From NCBI RefSeq assembly GCF_037023735.1, contig NZ_CP146069.1, forward strand, positions 2,831,501-2,895,500: a stretch of 64,000 nucleotides of DNA. Direction: 5' to 3'. This document shows, in pieces, positions 34,096-43,383 of the stretch (position 1 is its first letter; each line of letters starts with the position of its first letter). A program made the position numbers and the translations under genes. Below the pieces are notes generated by a model. It was not told the origin of the DNA. It worked only from the letters and a program-made list of their open reading frames with translations, and searched no databases. Source of the stretch: Roseovarius sp. S88. GTDB taxonomy: Bacteria; Pseudomonadota; Alphaproteobacteria; Rhodobacterales; Rhodobacteraceae.

Positions 34096-36501
34096 ATGAC
34101 CGCCCTGCCCCCTGCCTTTGAGACTTGGTTTGCCAAACGCGGCTGGCACATCCATCCGCATCAGCAGGACATGCTGAGCCGCGCAGATCACGCCGCGCTC
34201 TTGCTCATTGCGCCCACAGGGGGTGGGAAAACTCTGGCCGGGTTTCTGCCGACCTTGGTCGATCTGGCTTCAAACCCTCACGAGGGGCTGCACACGCTTT
34301 ACATTTCACCGTTGAAAGCCCTGGCCGCCGATATCCGGCGCAACCTCACCACACCAGTCGAAGAGATGGGCCTGCCCATACGGATTGAGGACCGCACGGG
34401 TGACACCTCCTCCGCGCGTAAGAAACGACAACGGGCCGATCCGCCTCATATCCTTCTAACAACGCCAGAAAGCCTTGCATTACTCACATCTTATGAGGAT
34501 GCACCACGCATCTTTGCAGGATTGAAACGTGTGGTTGTGGACGAAATACATGCCCTTGCAGAGTCCAAGCGCGGCGATCAGCTGATGCTTGCGCTGAGCC
34601 GAGTGCAAGCCATGTGTCCTGATCTTAAGCGCGTGGGCCTTTCAGCCACGGTGGAAGACCCCAAAGCCATCGCTCACCTTTTGGCACGACATCCTGACCC
34701 GTGCGAAATTCTCCTGGCAGATCCCGGTCCAGAGCCACAAATCGCGATGCTCAATACTGACGCACCACCTCCCTGGGCTGGGGGTGGTGCGGTCTATGCC
34801 ATTCCGGCCGTAATGGAGGAAATCAAACGCCACAAGATCACGCTCATCTTTCACAACACGCGTGCGCAGGCGGAAATTTTCTTTCATAATCTATGGCTTG
34901 CCAATGAAGAGGCCTTGCCCATCGGCATACATCACGGCTCGCTCGACCGGATACAAAGAGAGCGCGTCGAAGCCGCGATGCAGCGTGGAGAGTTGCGCGC
35001 AGTGGTCTGCACCGGAAGTCTGGATCTCGGTATCGATTGGGGCGATGTGGACCTTGTGATCCAAGTTGGCGCGCCTAAGAATGTCAAACGGCTTGTGCAA
35101 CGCATCGGCCGCGCAAATCACCGCTACAACGCACCGTCCAAGGCGCTTTTGGTGCCCGCCAACCGCTTTGAAGTCATCGAATGCCATGCCGCGTTGGAGG
35201 CCGCACGGGACCATGATCTGGATGGTGAACCACGTGGCCCCGGACCAAGAGATGTTCTATGCCAACATATCCTGATCCGCGCCTGTTCGGGCCCCTTTGA
35301 CACGGATGTGCTCTTTGCTGAGGTCAAAAGCACCGGGTCATACGCGGATTTGACCCGCTCGGAATTTGACGATTGCCTCGATTTCTGTGCCGCGGGTGGT
35401 TATGCGTTACGTGCTTACGATCAGTGGCAACGCCTGCTGGAACGCGACGGTCTGTGGCAACTGCGTGATCCACGTGCAGCACGGCTCATCCGCATGAACA
35501 TCGGCACGATCCAGGACAGTGACCTTCTCAAAGTTCGCATGAAGCGCACGCGGGGCGGCAAACCCCTGGGTGAGATCGAAGAAGGGTTTGCCGCCTCGCT
35601 CACACCCGGCGATACTTTCCTCATTGGAGGGCAAATCGTGAAGTACGAAGGCCTACGCGACATGACTGTTGAGGTCAGCCGGGACGCTGCGCGAAAGCCC
35701 AAGATTGCTGTCTTCTCTGGCACCAAGTTTGCCACCTCAACCCAGCTGAGCCAGCGAATTCTGCGACTTCTGGCACGCGATGATCATTCTGCCTTACCTG
35801 TTCACACCGCGGATTGGATCGCTCTTCAAGCGGGTGTATCTCGCCTGCCCGAGGCTGGGCGTCTTTTGATCGAAAGCTTCCCACATGATGGCCGTGAACA
35901 TGTGTGCATCTACGGTTTTGCCGGGCGCAACGCGCAGCAGACACTTGGCCTGCTCATCACGAAGCGGATGGAAGACATGGGACTGGCCCCAATGGGATTT
36001 GTATCAACGGACTACGCCACTCTGATTTGGGGGTTGAACCCACTGCAAGACGCGACGGGACTCTTTAACCGTGATGCGTTGCGGAAGGGATTGGATCGGT
36101 GGTTGGCCGGCAACGCGTTGATGAAACGTACCTTCCGCGCCTCTGCCACCATTGCGGGCCTAATACAGCGCAACTTGCCACAGCTGCGTAAATCGGGACG
36201 ACAGGCGACATTTTCTTCCGATATCCTCTATGACACGCTGGCAAAATATGACCCCAATCACCTTCTGCTCGACATCACCCGGCAAGAGGCCATGCGCGGA
36301 TTGATTGATTTTGGGCGGATCGACGACATGCTTGACCGAATTGACGATCGCATTGATCTATTGCGCCTTAGTCGCGTCACGCCCTTTGCGGCACCTCTGT
36401 TTTTAGAAGCCGGACGCACGCCGGTCGAAGGGGTCGCGCAAGAGCGCCTTTTGGAAGAAGAAACCGAACGATTGATGCAAGCTGCAGGGTTGATGAACTA
36501 A
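34096..36501 (+). CDS. Ligase-associated DEXH-box DNA helicase (Lhr-like)
   Basis: A superfamily 2 helicase of the group that accompanies an ATP-dependent DNA ligase in bacterial repair clusters. The 801 residues show the Q region, Walker A LLIAPTGGGKTLAGFLPTLV (near 39), HILLTTPESLALL, the Walker B VVVDEIHAL, VGLSATVEDP (motif III), and the C-terminal helicase domain with VVCTGSLDLGIDWGDVDLVIQVGAPKNVKRLVQRIGRANHR. The Lhr-type winged-helix C-terminal region follows. The next gene, pdeM, belongs to the same repair set, but no ligase or exonuclease gene is present nearby. Confidence 0.92.
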   Translation: MTALPPAFETWFAKRGWHIHPHQQDMLSRADHAALLLIAPTGGGKTLAGFLPTLVDLASNPHEGLHTLYISPLKALAADIRRNLTTPVEEMGLPIRIEDRTGDTSSARKKRQRADPPHILLTTPESLALLTSYEDAPRIFAGLKRVVVDEIHALAESKRGDQLMLALSRVQAMCPDLKRVGLSATVEDPKAIAHLLARHPDPCEILLADPGPEPQIAMLNTDAPPPWAGGGAVYAIPAVMEEIKRHKITLIFHNTRAQAEIFFHNLWLANEEALPIGIHHGSLDRIQRERVEAAMQRGELRAVVCTGSLDLGIDWGDVDLVIQVGAPKNVKRLVQRIGRANHRYNAPSKALLVPANRFEVIECHAALEAARDHDLDGEPRGPGPRDVLCQHILIRACSGPFDTDVLFAEVKSTGSYADLTRSEFDDCLDFCAAGGYALRAYDQWQRLLERDGLWQLRDPRAARLIRMNIGTIQDSDLLKVRMKRTRGGKPLGEIEEGFAASLTPGDTFLIGGQIVKYEGLRDMTVEVSRDAARKPKIAVFSGTKFATSTQLSQRILRLLARDDHSALPVHTADWIALQAGVSRLPEAGRLLIESFPHDGREHVCIYGFAGRNAQQTLGLLITKRMEDMGLAPMGFVSTDYATLIWGLNPLQDATGLFNRDALRKGLDRWLAGNALMKRTFRASATIAGLIQRNLPQLRKSGRQATFSSDILYDTLAKYDPNHLLLDITRQEAMRGLIDFGRIDDMLDRIDDRIDLLRLSRVTPFAAPLFLEAGRTPVEGVAQERLLEEETERLMQAAGLMN

Positions 36502-36589
36502 AGCGGTTTGCAATCATCCGGGAGGCAGGTTTATCGCGCAACGCTTTAGCGCTTGCAAAATACACGGGCGCAAGCCACAAGAACAGAGC

Positions 36590-37255
36590 ATGAACGGTTA
36601 CGATTTTACTCTCGCGGGCGCGCAACTCACCGCGCTTGGGTCCGGTGCGCTCTATTGGCGCGATCAAAACCTTCTATGCGTCTCGGACATGCATCTGGGC
36701 AAGGCCGAGCGCCGCGCACGACTGGGCGATGCCATCTTGCCACCCTATGAAACCCACGACACTTTGTCTCGCCTGCAATCCGACCTCGACACCACCGGGG
36801 CGACGACCGTCATTTGCCTAGGCGACAGCTTCGATGATGCCCAGGCGGCCTTGTCGCTTCGTGAGGCTGAAAAACTCTGGATCGCACGTCTGCAAGCCGG
36901 ACGCCGGTGGGTCTGGATTGAAGGCAATCATGATCCGGGTCCGATGGACCTTGGTGGTGCCCATCTTTCCGAACTTCCTCTCCCGCCCCTCGTATTCCGC
37001 CACATTGCGCGACCTGGGCACAGTGGCGAAATTTCAGGGCATTATCACCCGAAGGTCACGTTGCCCGTGCGGGGCCGCACGATCACGCGACCAGCGTTTT
37101 TGATCGATATTGACAAGGTGATTATGCCAGCCTTTGGCACATTTACGGGCGGATTGCGAAGCCATGATGCAGCACTGTGTGATCTAATGCGTAGCGAAAC
37201 AATTGCTGTGCTGACCGGCACCACACCACGCGCAGCGCCTATGCCGCGTGGCTGA
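36590..37255 (+). CDS. pdeM: Ligase-associated phosphoesterase PdeM
   Basis: A calcineurin-like metallophosphoesterase that acts with the Lhr-like helicase in DNA repair. The 221-residue protein has all dinuclear metal motifs in order: VSDMHLGKAERRAR (D, H), CLGDSFDDAQ (D), EGNHDPG (N, H) and ISGHYHPKV (H, H). It begins MNGYDFTLAGAQLTALGSGALYW, the characteristic N-terminal strand of the group. It follows the helicase after 88 bases on the same strand. Confidence 0.91.
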   Translation: MNGYDFTLAGAQLTALGSGALYWRDQNLLCVSDMHLGKAERRARLGDAILPPYETHDTLSRLQSDLDTTGATTVICLGDSFDDAQAALSLREAEKLWIARLQAGRRWVWIEGNHDPGPMDLGGAHLSELPLPPLVFRHIARPGHSGEISGHYHPKVTLPVRGRTITRPAFLIDIDKVIMPAFGTFTGGLRSHDAALCDLMRSETIAVLTGTTPRAAPMPRG

Positions 37256-37307
37256 CGCGTTTTACCTTTAATCCAAAACATCCGCGAAAGGCGCTCCGCT
37301 TTGAACT

Positions 37308-38105
37308 TTACAAGATCTGCGCGTTTTCCAAACCAGGTTTGTACTTCCGGCTGACCGGCACCACATCGCCATTGGACAAAACGATACTGATCTTATGGCT
37401 GCTCTCGCGGTCTACCTGGACAATCGCATCCCGCGCAACCCAATGTGAGCGGTGTGTGCAATATCCCTCTACCTCGTCCATCTCGCTGATCGCATCGGTT
37501 AGACGCAACCGAAGCGTTTCTGAACCGTGCGACGTGGCGATCTCCACATGATGGTCCTGACCTGAAATCCGAATGATCTTGCCTCTGATCTCCGGGCTCA
37601 GCCGGGTCACAAGGCGAGGTTCTTTTTCTACTTCGTCATCAAAAAATGGATAGGTGCACTCCTCGGCGCGAACGACCACACGACGAGACACATAAGCGGC
37701 AAAAGCAACTGCAAAGGTGTACAATACGACATTGGGAAACTCTGGGGGCATGCCACCCAAAAGGCCTTCAACGCAACGCCCGACAAGAATCAATACAGGC
37801 GTGAAAACCACTGTCACAACGATACTGGCCGCCAAATCAAAGAGTGCGGGCCGCTCCTGACCAATCATGACAAGAACCACACCGCGCACGACATATCCAC
37901 AGAGCAATGCCAGCGAAACGACCGAAACCCAGTATAGCGTTCGCGCCGAGAATTCCATACCGTCATATGTCCCAAATGGCCCTGCCAGGACGGTTAAAAC
38001 AACTGTAAACAACCAAACAATACCCGTGACCGGAGACATCATCATCCGAAGATTCTCGGTCACACTGAGTTTAATGTTACCTGTAGACACCATTCGTCTC
38101 GCCAC
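37308..38105 (-). CDS. Membrane-bound LytTR-domain protein
   Basis: A 265-residue protein with four hydrophobic segments (about residues 25-45, 58-78, 88-108 and 125-145), then a C-terminal LytTR DNA-binding domain (about 165-260). The latter includes IIRISGQDHHVEIATSHGSETLRLRLTDAISEM and YCTHRSHWVARDAIVQV. A LytTR domain tied to a membrane part suggests a one-component regulator that senses a signal at the membrane, like several alphaproteobacterial examples. The start could be the GTG at 38105 or the ATG at 38093. It is divergent from the thioesterase gene. Target genes are unknown. Confidence 0.85.
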   Translation of the reverse strand: MARRMVSTGNIKLSVTENLRMMMSPVTGIVWLFTVVLTVLAGPFGTYDGMEFSARTLYWVSVVSLALLCGYVVRGVVLVMIGQERPALFDLAASIVVTVVFTPVLILVGRCVEGLLGGMPPEFPNVVLYTFAVAFAAYVSRRVVVRAEECTYPFFDDEVEKEPRLVTRLSPEIRGKIIRISGQDHHVEIATSHGSETLRLRLTDAISEMDEVEGYCTHRSHWVARDAIVQVDRESSHKISIVLSNGDVVPVSRKYKPGLENAQIL

Positions 38106-38193
38106 ACACTCGCTCGAATTTCTACAATCAGTCGTTCACACGAACCACTGACAAGATTACCCTAAAGTTGCACCAAAACCGTAGGAATAATTT

Positions 38194-38640
38194 ATGGGAA
38201 ACATCCCCACTTTGTCCCCTTATGTGACTGAAAAGATAAATAAGAGTTTCTCCGCGCAATCGATGATGGCAACACTTGGGGCCAAACTGACTCGTATCGA
38301 AAACGGTCATGTAGACATCGAAGCTCCTATCTTGGCGGGCAGCTTACAACAGCAGGGCTATGCCCATGCGGGGCTGACCTTTGCGATCGGAGATAGCGCA
38401 ACAGGGTACTCTGCCCTTAGTCTTTTGCCAGAAACTCACGAAGTTTTGACAACCGAGATGAAGATCAACCTGCTCGCTCCGGGCAAGGGCGAGCGGCTTG
38501 TGGCCCGCGGCCGGGTGATCCGGCCAGGGCGTCGTTTGATGGTGGTGCAATCGGATGTCTTTGCCATCCAAGACGGCAAAGAGAGCCACATCGCATTGCT
38601 CACCGGGACGATGATCCCGGTCGATTTATCGAAGACCTAA
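38194..38640 (+). CDS. PaaI-type hotdog thioesterase
   Basis: A 148-residue protein of the hotdog fold, probably an acyl-CoA thioesterase. The core helix region [30 protein letters not shown] (about 49-78) with the conserved HAG and the following strands [40 protein letters not shown] mark the PaaI/DUF4442 branch. The acyl substrate is unknown. Its TAA and the stop of folD on the other strand overlap, so the two genes converge with no terminator between. Confidence 0.87.
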   Translation: MGNIPTLSPYVTEKINKSFSAQSMMATLGAKLTRIENGHVDIEAPILAGSLQQQGYAHAGLTFAIGDSATGYSALSLLPETHEVLTTEMKINLLAPGKGERLVARGRVIRPGRRLMVVQSDVFAIQDGKESHIALLTGTMIPVDLSKT

Positions 38641-39527
38641 GCAGTTAAACCTTCAGGCTCGGAAAGCCCATTGGCCCGGCAACACGCCGTGACTGTGTTG
38701 GCCAACAGACAAGCAATGGTCATAGGCCCAACACCGCCCGGCACGGGCGTGATCGCCCCGGCTCGTTCGGACGCGCTGGCAAAGTCCACATCTCCCACAA
38801 GCTTGTTCTTACCGTCGCGCTCAATCCGGTTGATGCCTACGTCAATGACGGTGGCCCCTTCCTTGATCCAGTCGCCGGGGACCATTTCAGGGCGGCCCAC
38901 AGCAGCCACCACAATGTCGGCGCGGCGAACAACATCTGGAAGGTCCTTCGTCCGGCTATGCGCAATCGTCACGGTGCAGCTATCGCCGAGCAAGAGTTGC
39001 GCCATGGGTTTGCCCACAATGTTAGAGCGGCCCACAACCACAGCATCCAGACCGCTAAGTGACCCGTGATGGTCGCGCAGCATCATCAGACAGCCCAAAG
39101 GCGTACAGGGCACCATGGATTTTTGACCGGTGCCCAACAGGCCCACATTGGAAATGTGGAACCCATCGACATCTTTAGCAGGATCGATTGAATTGATCAC
39201 AAGATCCTCGTTGAGATGGCCGGGCAAAGGCAGCTGCACCAAAATCCCATGAATATCAGGATCGTTGTTAAGCTGATCGACAACGGCCAGAAGATCCTCT
39301 TCGGACGTATCGGCATCCAGTTTGTGCTCGACAGACTTCATGCCCACCTCGACAGTTTGTTTGCCTTTGGAGCGCACATAAACCTGAGAGGCAGGGTCTT
39401 CCCCGACCAGCACCACGGCCAAGCCGGGTGTGATGCCGTGCTCTTCTTTCAACCGCGCCACATGGCCTGCGACTTTTTCCCGAACGGTACCGGCAAAGGC
39501 TTTGCCGTCAATGATCTGCGCTGTCAT
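38637..39527 (-). CDS. folD: FolD bifunctional methylenetetrahydrofolate dehydrogenase/cyclohydrolase
   Basis: Interconverts 5,10-methylene-, methenyl- and 10-formyl-tetrahydrofolate with NADP. The 296 residues contain the catalytic [14 protein letters not shown] (Tyr, Lys) near 50, [28 protein letters not shown], the Rossmann [17 protein letters not shown] and [19 protein letters not shown]. It lies just downstream of fhs on the same strand, separated by a palindromic repeat. Together they form the formate-to-methylene-THF branch of one-carbon metabolism. Motifs and length are complete. Confidence 0.97.
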   Translation of the reverse strand: MTAQIIDGKAFAGTVREKVAGHVARLKEEHGITPGLAVVLVGEDPASQVYVRSKGKQTVEVGMKSVEHKLDADTSEEDLLAVVDQLNNDPDIHGILVQLPLPGHLNEDLVINSIDPAKDVDGFHISNVGLLGTGQKSMVPCTPLGCLMMLRDHHGSLSGLDAVVVGRSNIVGKPMAQLLLGDSCTVTIAHSRTKDLPDVVRRADIVVAAVGRPEMVPGDWIKEGATVIDVGINRIERDGKNKLVGDVDFASASERAGAITPVPGGVGPMTIACLLANTVTACCRANGLSEPEGLTA

Positions 39528-39551
39528 CGTCTTTCCTTTTTACATGTGGAA

Positions 39552-39608
39552 GGCGGGGTGAAACCCCGCCCTACGACACAACTTGGTAGGGCGAGGTTTC
39601 ACCCCGCC
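39552..39608. repeat. Palindromic REP-like element between fhs and folD
   Basis: Two 23-base arms (39552-39574 and 39586-39608) are inverted copies with one mismatch, starting GGCGGGGTGAAACC and joined by an 11-base loop. Each arm also contains a smaller inner palindrome (GGCGGGGT..ACCCCGCC). Elements with this GGCGGGGTTTCACCCCGCC-like core are common between genes in Rhodobacteraceae. It can fold into a strong hairpin between the two co-directional genes. Confidence 0.8.
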
Positions 39609-39613
39609 ATGGA

Positions 39614-41290
39614 TTAAAACAGCCCTTCAATCTGACCGTTGTCGTTGAGATGAATGTTCTCTGCCGCAGGTTTGCTTGGCAGACCCGGCATCGTCATGAT
39701 CTCACCGCAAACAACAACCACAAACCCTGCCCCGGCACTGAGCCGCACTTCACGCACAGGCACCGAATGGCCCGTTGGTGCGCCGCGCAGGTTCGGATCG
39801 GTTGAGAAGCTGTACTGCGTTTTGGCCATACAGACCGGAAGCTTGCCGTACCCCTGCTCTTCCCAGAGCTTGAGCTGATCGCGGATTTTCTTGTCGGCCA
39901 AAACCTCATCGGCGCGGTAGATGCGCTTGGCGATGGTCTCGACCTTTTCAAAGAGGCTCATGTCATCAGGATAAATCGGCGCAAAGTTGGCATTGCCCGC
40001 ATCCACAACCTCAACCACTTTCTTGGCGAGATCCTCAGACCCTTCCGAGCCAAATTCCCAATGCTTGGAGACAACCGCCTCAGCACCGTGCTCAGACACA
40101 TAGTCCTTCACCGCCTGGACTTCAGCATCGGTGTCGGTGACAAAGTGGTTAATCGCCACAACGACCGGCACACCAAAGGATTTGACGTTCTCGATGTGAC
40201 GCCCAAGGTTCGGGCAGCCATTCTTGACCGCATCAACATTCTCCGCGCCAAGATCGGCCTTAGCCACACCGCCATTCATCTTCATCGCCCTCACGGTCGC
40301 CACCAGCACCACTGCCGACGGCGCAAGCCCCGCCTTGCGGCATTTGATGTTCATGAACTTCTCGGCCCCAAGGTCCGCTCCAAAGCCCGCTTCGGTCACC
40401 ACGTAATCGGCAATCTTCAGCGCCGTTGTCGTCGCAATCACCGAGTTACAGCCATGCGCGATATTGGCGAACGGGCCGCCATGCACAAAGGCCGGGTTGT
40501 TTTCCAGTGTCTGCACAAGGTTGGGCTGCATCGCGTCCTTGAGCAGAACCGTCATCGCCCCTTCTGCCTTGATATCACGGCAGAAAACCGGTGTGCGATC
40601 GCGGCGGTAGGCCACAATCATATCGCCCAAGCGCTTTTCAAGGTCCTTGAGGTCTCTGGCCAGGCACAGGATCGCCATGACCTCAGATGCCACCGTGATG
40701 TCAAACCCGCCCTCGCGCGGGAAGCCATTGGCCACACCGCCAAGCGACACGTTGATCTGACGCAGGGCACGATCATTCATGTCCACGACACGGCGCCATT
40801 GCACCCGGCGCACGTCAATCTCTTGCTCATTTCCCCAATAGATGTGGTTGTCGATCATCGCCGAGAGTAACGAGTGCGCCGAAGTGATCGCGTGGAAGTC
40901 GCCCGTGAAATGCAGGTTCATATCCTCCATCGGCACAACCTGCGCATAGCCACCGCCCGCGGCTCCACCCTTCATCCCGAAGTTCGGGCCAAGCGACGCC
41001 TCGCGAATGCAGATCATCGCCTTCTTGCCGATGCGGTTGAGACCATCGCCCAGACCCACGGTCGTTGTCGTCTTGCCTTCGCCCGCAGGCGTCGGGTTGA
41101 TCGCGGTTACAAGGATGAGCTTGCCATCTTTGTTCTTCTGAACCGAATTGATGTAATCCTGGCTCACCTTCGCCTTGTCATGGCCATAGGGCAGTAGATG
41201 CTCGGTCGGAATGCCAAGCTTGTCGCCGACCGCTTGGATCGGCTGTTTCTTGGCCTCGCGGGCGATTTCAATGTCGGACTTGTAGCTCAT
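39614..41290 (-). CDS. fhs: Formate-tetrahydrofolate ligase
   Basis: ATP-dependent formation of 10-formyl-THF from formate and THF. The 558 residues show the family P-loop [18 protein letters not shown] (near 63), [12 protein letters not shown], the long middle block [45 protein letters not shown] and the terminal [12 protein letters not shown]. The ATG at 41290 has GAGGG upstream; an extended frame reading MRGQREII before it is not needed. Roseobacters use this enzyme in methylated-compound and glycine-derived one-carbon metabolism. Two small palindromes in the 217-base upstream region may regulate it. Confidence 0.97.
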   Translation of the reverse strand: MSYKSDIEIAREAKKQPIQAVGDKLGIPTEHLLPYGHDKAKVSQDYINSVQKNKDGKLILVTAINPTPAGEGKTTTTVGLGDGLNRIGKKAMICIREASLGPNFGMKGGAAGGGYAQVVPMEDMNLHFTGDFHAITSAHSLLSAMIDNHIYWGNEQEIDVRRVQWRRVVDMNDRALRQINVSLGGVANGFPREGGFDITVASEVMAILCLARDLKDLEKRLGDMIVAYRRDRTPVFCRDIKAEGAMTVLLKDAMQPNLVQTLENNPAFVHGGPFANIAHGCNSVIATTTALKIADYVVTEAGFGADLGAEKFMNIKCRKAGLAPSAVVLVATVRAMKMNGGVAKADLGAENVDAVKNGCPNLGRHIENVKSFGVPVVVAINHFVTDTDAEVQAVKDYVSEHGAEAVVSKHWEFGSEGSEDLAKKVVEVVDAGNANFAPIYPDDMSLFEKVETIAKRIYRADEVLADKKIRDQLKLWEEQGYGKLPVCMAKTQYSFSTDPNLRGAPTGHSVPVREVRLSAGAGFVVVVCGEIMTMPGLPSKPAAENIHLNDNGQIEGLF

Positions 41291-41351
41291 GATGATTTCC
41301 CTCTGGCCGCGCACGGCAACTCCTGTTCGCTGTTAGCCATACAAAGTAGAC

Positions 41352-41365
41352 CCTCGTATACGAGG
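41352..41365. promoter_or_regulatory. Perfect palindrome upstream of fhs
   Basis: CCTCGTATACGAGG, a perfect 14-base palindrome about 60 bases upstream of the fhs start and 140 from the agmatine deiminase-like start. A core like TCGTATACGA is typical of sites for GntR/FCD-family regulators. The regulator is not in the window and the assignment is by resemblance only. Confidence 0.5.
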
Positions 41366-41414
41366 TCAGGAATCCGACATTTCCCGTCTCTGATGCGGCG
41401 GCAGGTCGCGGTTT

Positions 41415-41432
41415 TGTTTCATATCGGAAACA
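41415..41432. promoter_or_regulatory. Inverted repeat in the fhs/deiminase divergent region
   Basis: TGTTTC-ATATCG-GAAACA, a six-base inverted repeat with a six-base spacer, lies between the palindrome at 41352 and the start of the deiminase-like gene. It may be a second operator, possibly for the rightward gene. No regulator can be named. Confidence 0.4.
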
Positions 41433-41507
41433 TCGCTTACACTTTCGACACCGGATCTTGTAGCATTTCGATGCAGAGTTTCGTGAGATTGAGTTGGGAA
41501 AGGGCAC

Positions 41508-42575
41508 GTGGTGAAACGACGCACGCTCTTGCAGGGTATGGCCGCTGGTCTTGGTTTTGGAGGGACAATATCATCGGCCCAAAGCAAAACATTTTTTGTT
41601 CCTGCGGAAGAAGCACCACATGAATGCACCTTCATGCAATGGCCCGTCAGCAGAAAGGTCTATTCACACAGCGGCTTTCTTAAACTTGTGCAGGCAAAGA
41701 TCGCCGAAGTCGCGAACCTCATCGCGGAATTTGAACCTGTTGTGATGTTGGCCGATGCGGAACACCATGCGCAGATCGCCCCCCTCCTTTCTGGCAACGT
41801 CACGTTGTGGAACATCCCGACCGAAGATCTCTGGTGTCGCGACTCGGGCCCGATTTTTGCCATTGATGGAGCTGGAAACAGGGTCATCCAGCACATCAAG
41901 TTCAATGGCTGGGGAAACAAGCAGACGCATGCACATGACAGCCAAATTGCCTCTCGCGTGGCAGAGCTTTCGGATCTGCCTCTCTTGGACACCCCGCTCA
42001 AAGGCGAAGGCGGAGGCATTGAACAGGACGGGCATGGGCTTTTGATGGCGCATGAAAGCTCTTGGGTGATCCGAAACCGAAATCCGGGGCTGTCTCGCGA
42101 AGATGTTGAAAACACCTTGCTGCTAGCCATTGGCGCGTCGGAAATGATCTGGGCGCCCGGCCTTAAGGATCACGACATCACCGATTATCACATAGACGCC
42201 CTGGCGCGCTTTACCGGACCAGGGCGGGTTTTGATGAACTTACCGTCAGAACCGCTGCCTGACGATCCATTCTACAACGCCATGATAGAAACCTATGACG
42301 TCCTGATCGCCCGCGGCCTTGATGTCGATGTCATCCCGGAACCAAACCGAAGACGGGTCAAGAGCTATGATTTCGTTGCCTCATACGTGAATTACTACGT
42401 TTGCAATGGCGCGGTGATCACCTCGGAATTTGGCGATGCGGAAACCGACGCCAAGGCGCGGCAAGCGCTCATGGCACACTTCCCAGAACGGGAGATTGTG
42501 ATGATGAATGCAGATATACTTGGCGAACTTGGCGGCGGCATCCATTGCGCAACACAGCAAATGCCAAGGGCTTAG
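41508..42575 (+). CDS. Agmatine deiminase-like protein with Tat-type signal
   Basis: The 355-residue protein belongs to the agmatine deiminase/peptidylarginine deiminase family, which removes the guanidino imino group as ammonia. Active-site elements are intact: DLWCRDSGPIFA (Asp) near 107, GEGGGIEQDG, H in ITDYHIDALARF and the catalytic cysteine in GGGIHCATQQ close to the C-terminus. The N-terminus VKRRTLLQGMAAGLGFGGTISSA looks like a twin-arginine signal, so the enzyme may be periplasmic, unlike normal AguA. The start codon is a GTG (41508 or the adjacent 41511). No putrescine genes are nearby. Confidence 0.87.
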   Translation: MVKRRTLLQGMAAGLGFGGTISSAQSKTFFVPAEEAPHECTFMQWPVSRKVYSHSGFLKLVQAKIAEVANLIAEFEPVVMLADAEHHAQIAPLLSGNVTLWNIPTEDLWCRDSGPIFAIDGAGNRVIQHIKFNGWGNKQTHAHDSQIASRVAELSDLPLLDTPLKGEGGGIEQDGHGLLMAHESSWVIRNRNPGLSREDVENTLLLAIGASEMIWAPGLKDHDITDYHIDALARFTGPGRVLMNLPSEPLPDDPFYNAMIETYDVLIARGLDVDVIPEPNRRRVKSYDFVASYVNYYVCNGAVITSEFGDAETDAKARQALMAHFPEREIVMMNADILGELGGGIHCATQQMPRA

Positions 42576-42607
42576 GACGCTGCAAAAACATCCAAGATGC
42601 AAAGAGC

Positions 42608-43216
42608 TTAGTACGCCTTACCGGTCAGGCAGTCTGCATGGTGCATCCATGGGCGCTGATCAGGGACATGCAGGCGCAATGTGTCCCCTATGCTGAGTGG
42701 CCCAGGTCGTTCAACCCATGCCGTCACACCACGCCTGTGACGTGCGGCGGGTTTGAAGAGTTTGCCGTACCCCTCGTGATCTTTCTCAAGCTCCTTGCCG
42801 GGCCAGATGCAGGGGCGGTTTTCCATATCGATAACCAAAGTCGTGCCCTCATCAGACTGCAAACGCGAAGAGGGGGGAATGTGCGTAAAGTCGTCAATCC
42901 CCTCAACCACAATTGAGGCCCCCATCCATTCAGGGTTCATTTCGTCCAACCCAACCTCTTTCGAGATATCGGCAAGTTCTTCGGCAGAGAGCACCGAAAA
43001 CTGACGTACATTGGCAATCTCGGTGCCTTCTTCGTGCTGATCCTTGACCCGCACACAGGAAGGTCGCGTCCGGCCACCATGGAACTCGCCCGGCACACCA
43101 TCCCAACCGACATCCACCGATGTCAGCGGCTCAGACCGGATCCCATCCTCCTGCGTTTTGACGAACCCAAGCCAGGTAACGCGAGCATAGTGATCTGTGG
43201 GCAATAACGCGGGCAT
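42608..43216 (-). CDS. MOSC-domain protein
   Basis: A 202-residue MOSC protein, a family that binds molybdenum cofactor through a conserved cysteine and delivers or uses it (MoCo sulfurase C-terminal-like). The signature runs VDVGWDGVPGEFHGGRTRPSCVRVK and, near the end of the core, VIDMENRPCIWPGKEL, whose Cys is the expected cofactor ligand; GYGKLFKPAARHRRGVTAWVERPG follows. It stands alone and is convergent with the deiminase-like gene and divergent from the beta-barrel gene. The specific partner enzyme is unknown. Confidence 0.88.
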   Translation of the reverse strand: MPALLPTDHYARVTWLGFVKTQEDGIRSEPLTSVDVGWDGVPGEFHGGRTRPSCVRVKDQHEEGTEIANVRQFSVLSAEELADISKEVGLDEMNPEWMGASIVVEGIDDFTHIPPSSRLQSDEGTTLVIDMENRPCIWPGKELEKDHEGYGKLFKPAARHRRGVTAWVERPGPLSIGDTLRLHVPDQRPWMHHADCLTGKAY

Positions 43217-43383
43217 GTTGGTTCCTTTGAATGTTTTGCACCAACTTCGACGCCTATCATGATGTGGTCAAATCAAATTACGTGATGATGTGTTCTCGAT
43301 GACTTTTCCCCTTATCGGTTGAGCTTGTACGAACTAGATGTGCTAGCAATCGGTGAAATCTGTTGGGTAAAGTCCAAAGCCAA

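Noticed and set aside
40061..40870. A 269-codon open frame on the forward strand
   Set aside because: It is antisense to fhs, and no recognisable domain is present.
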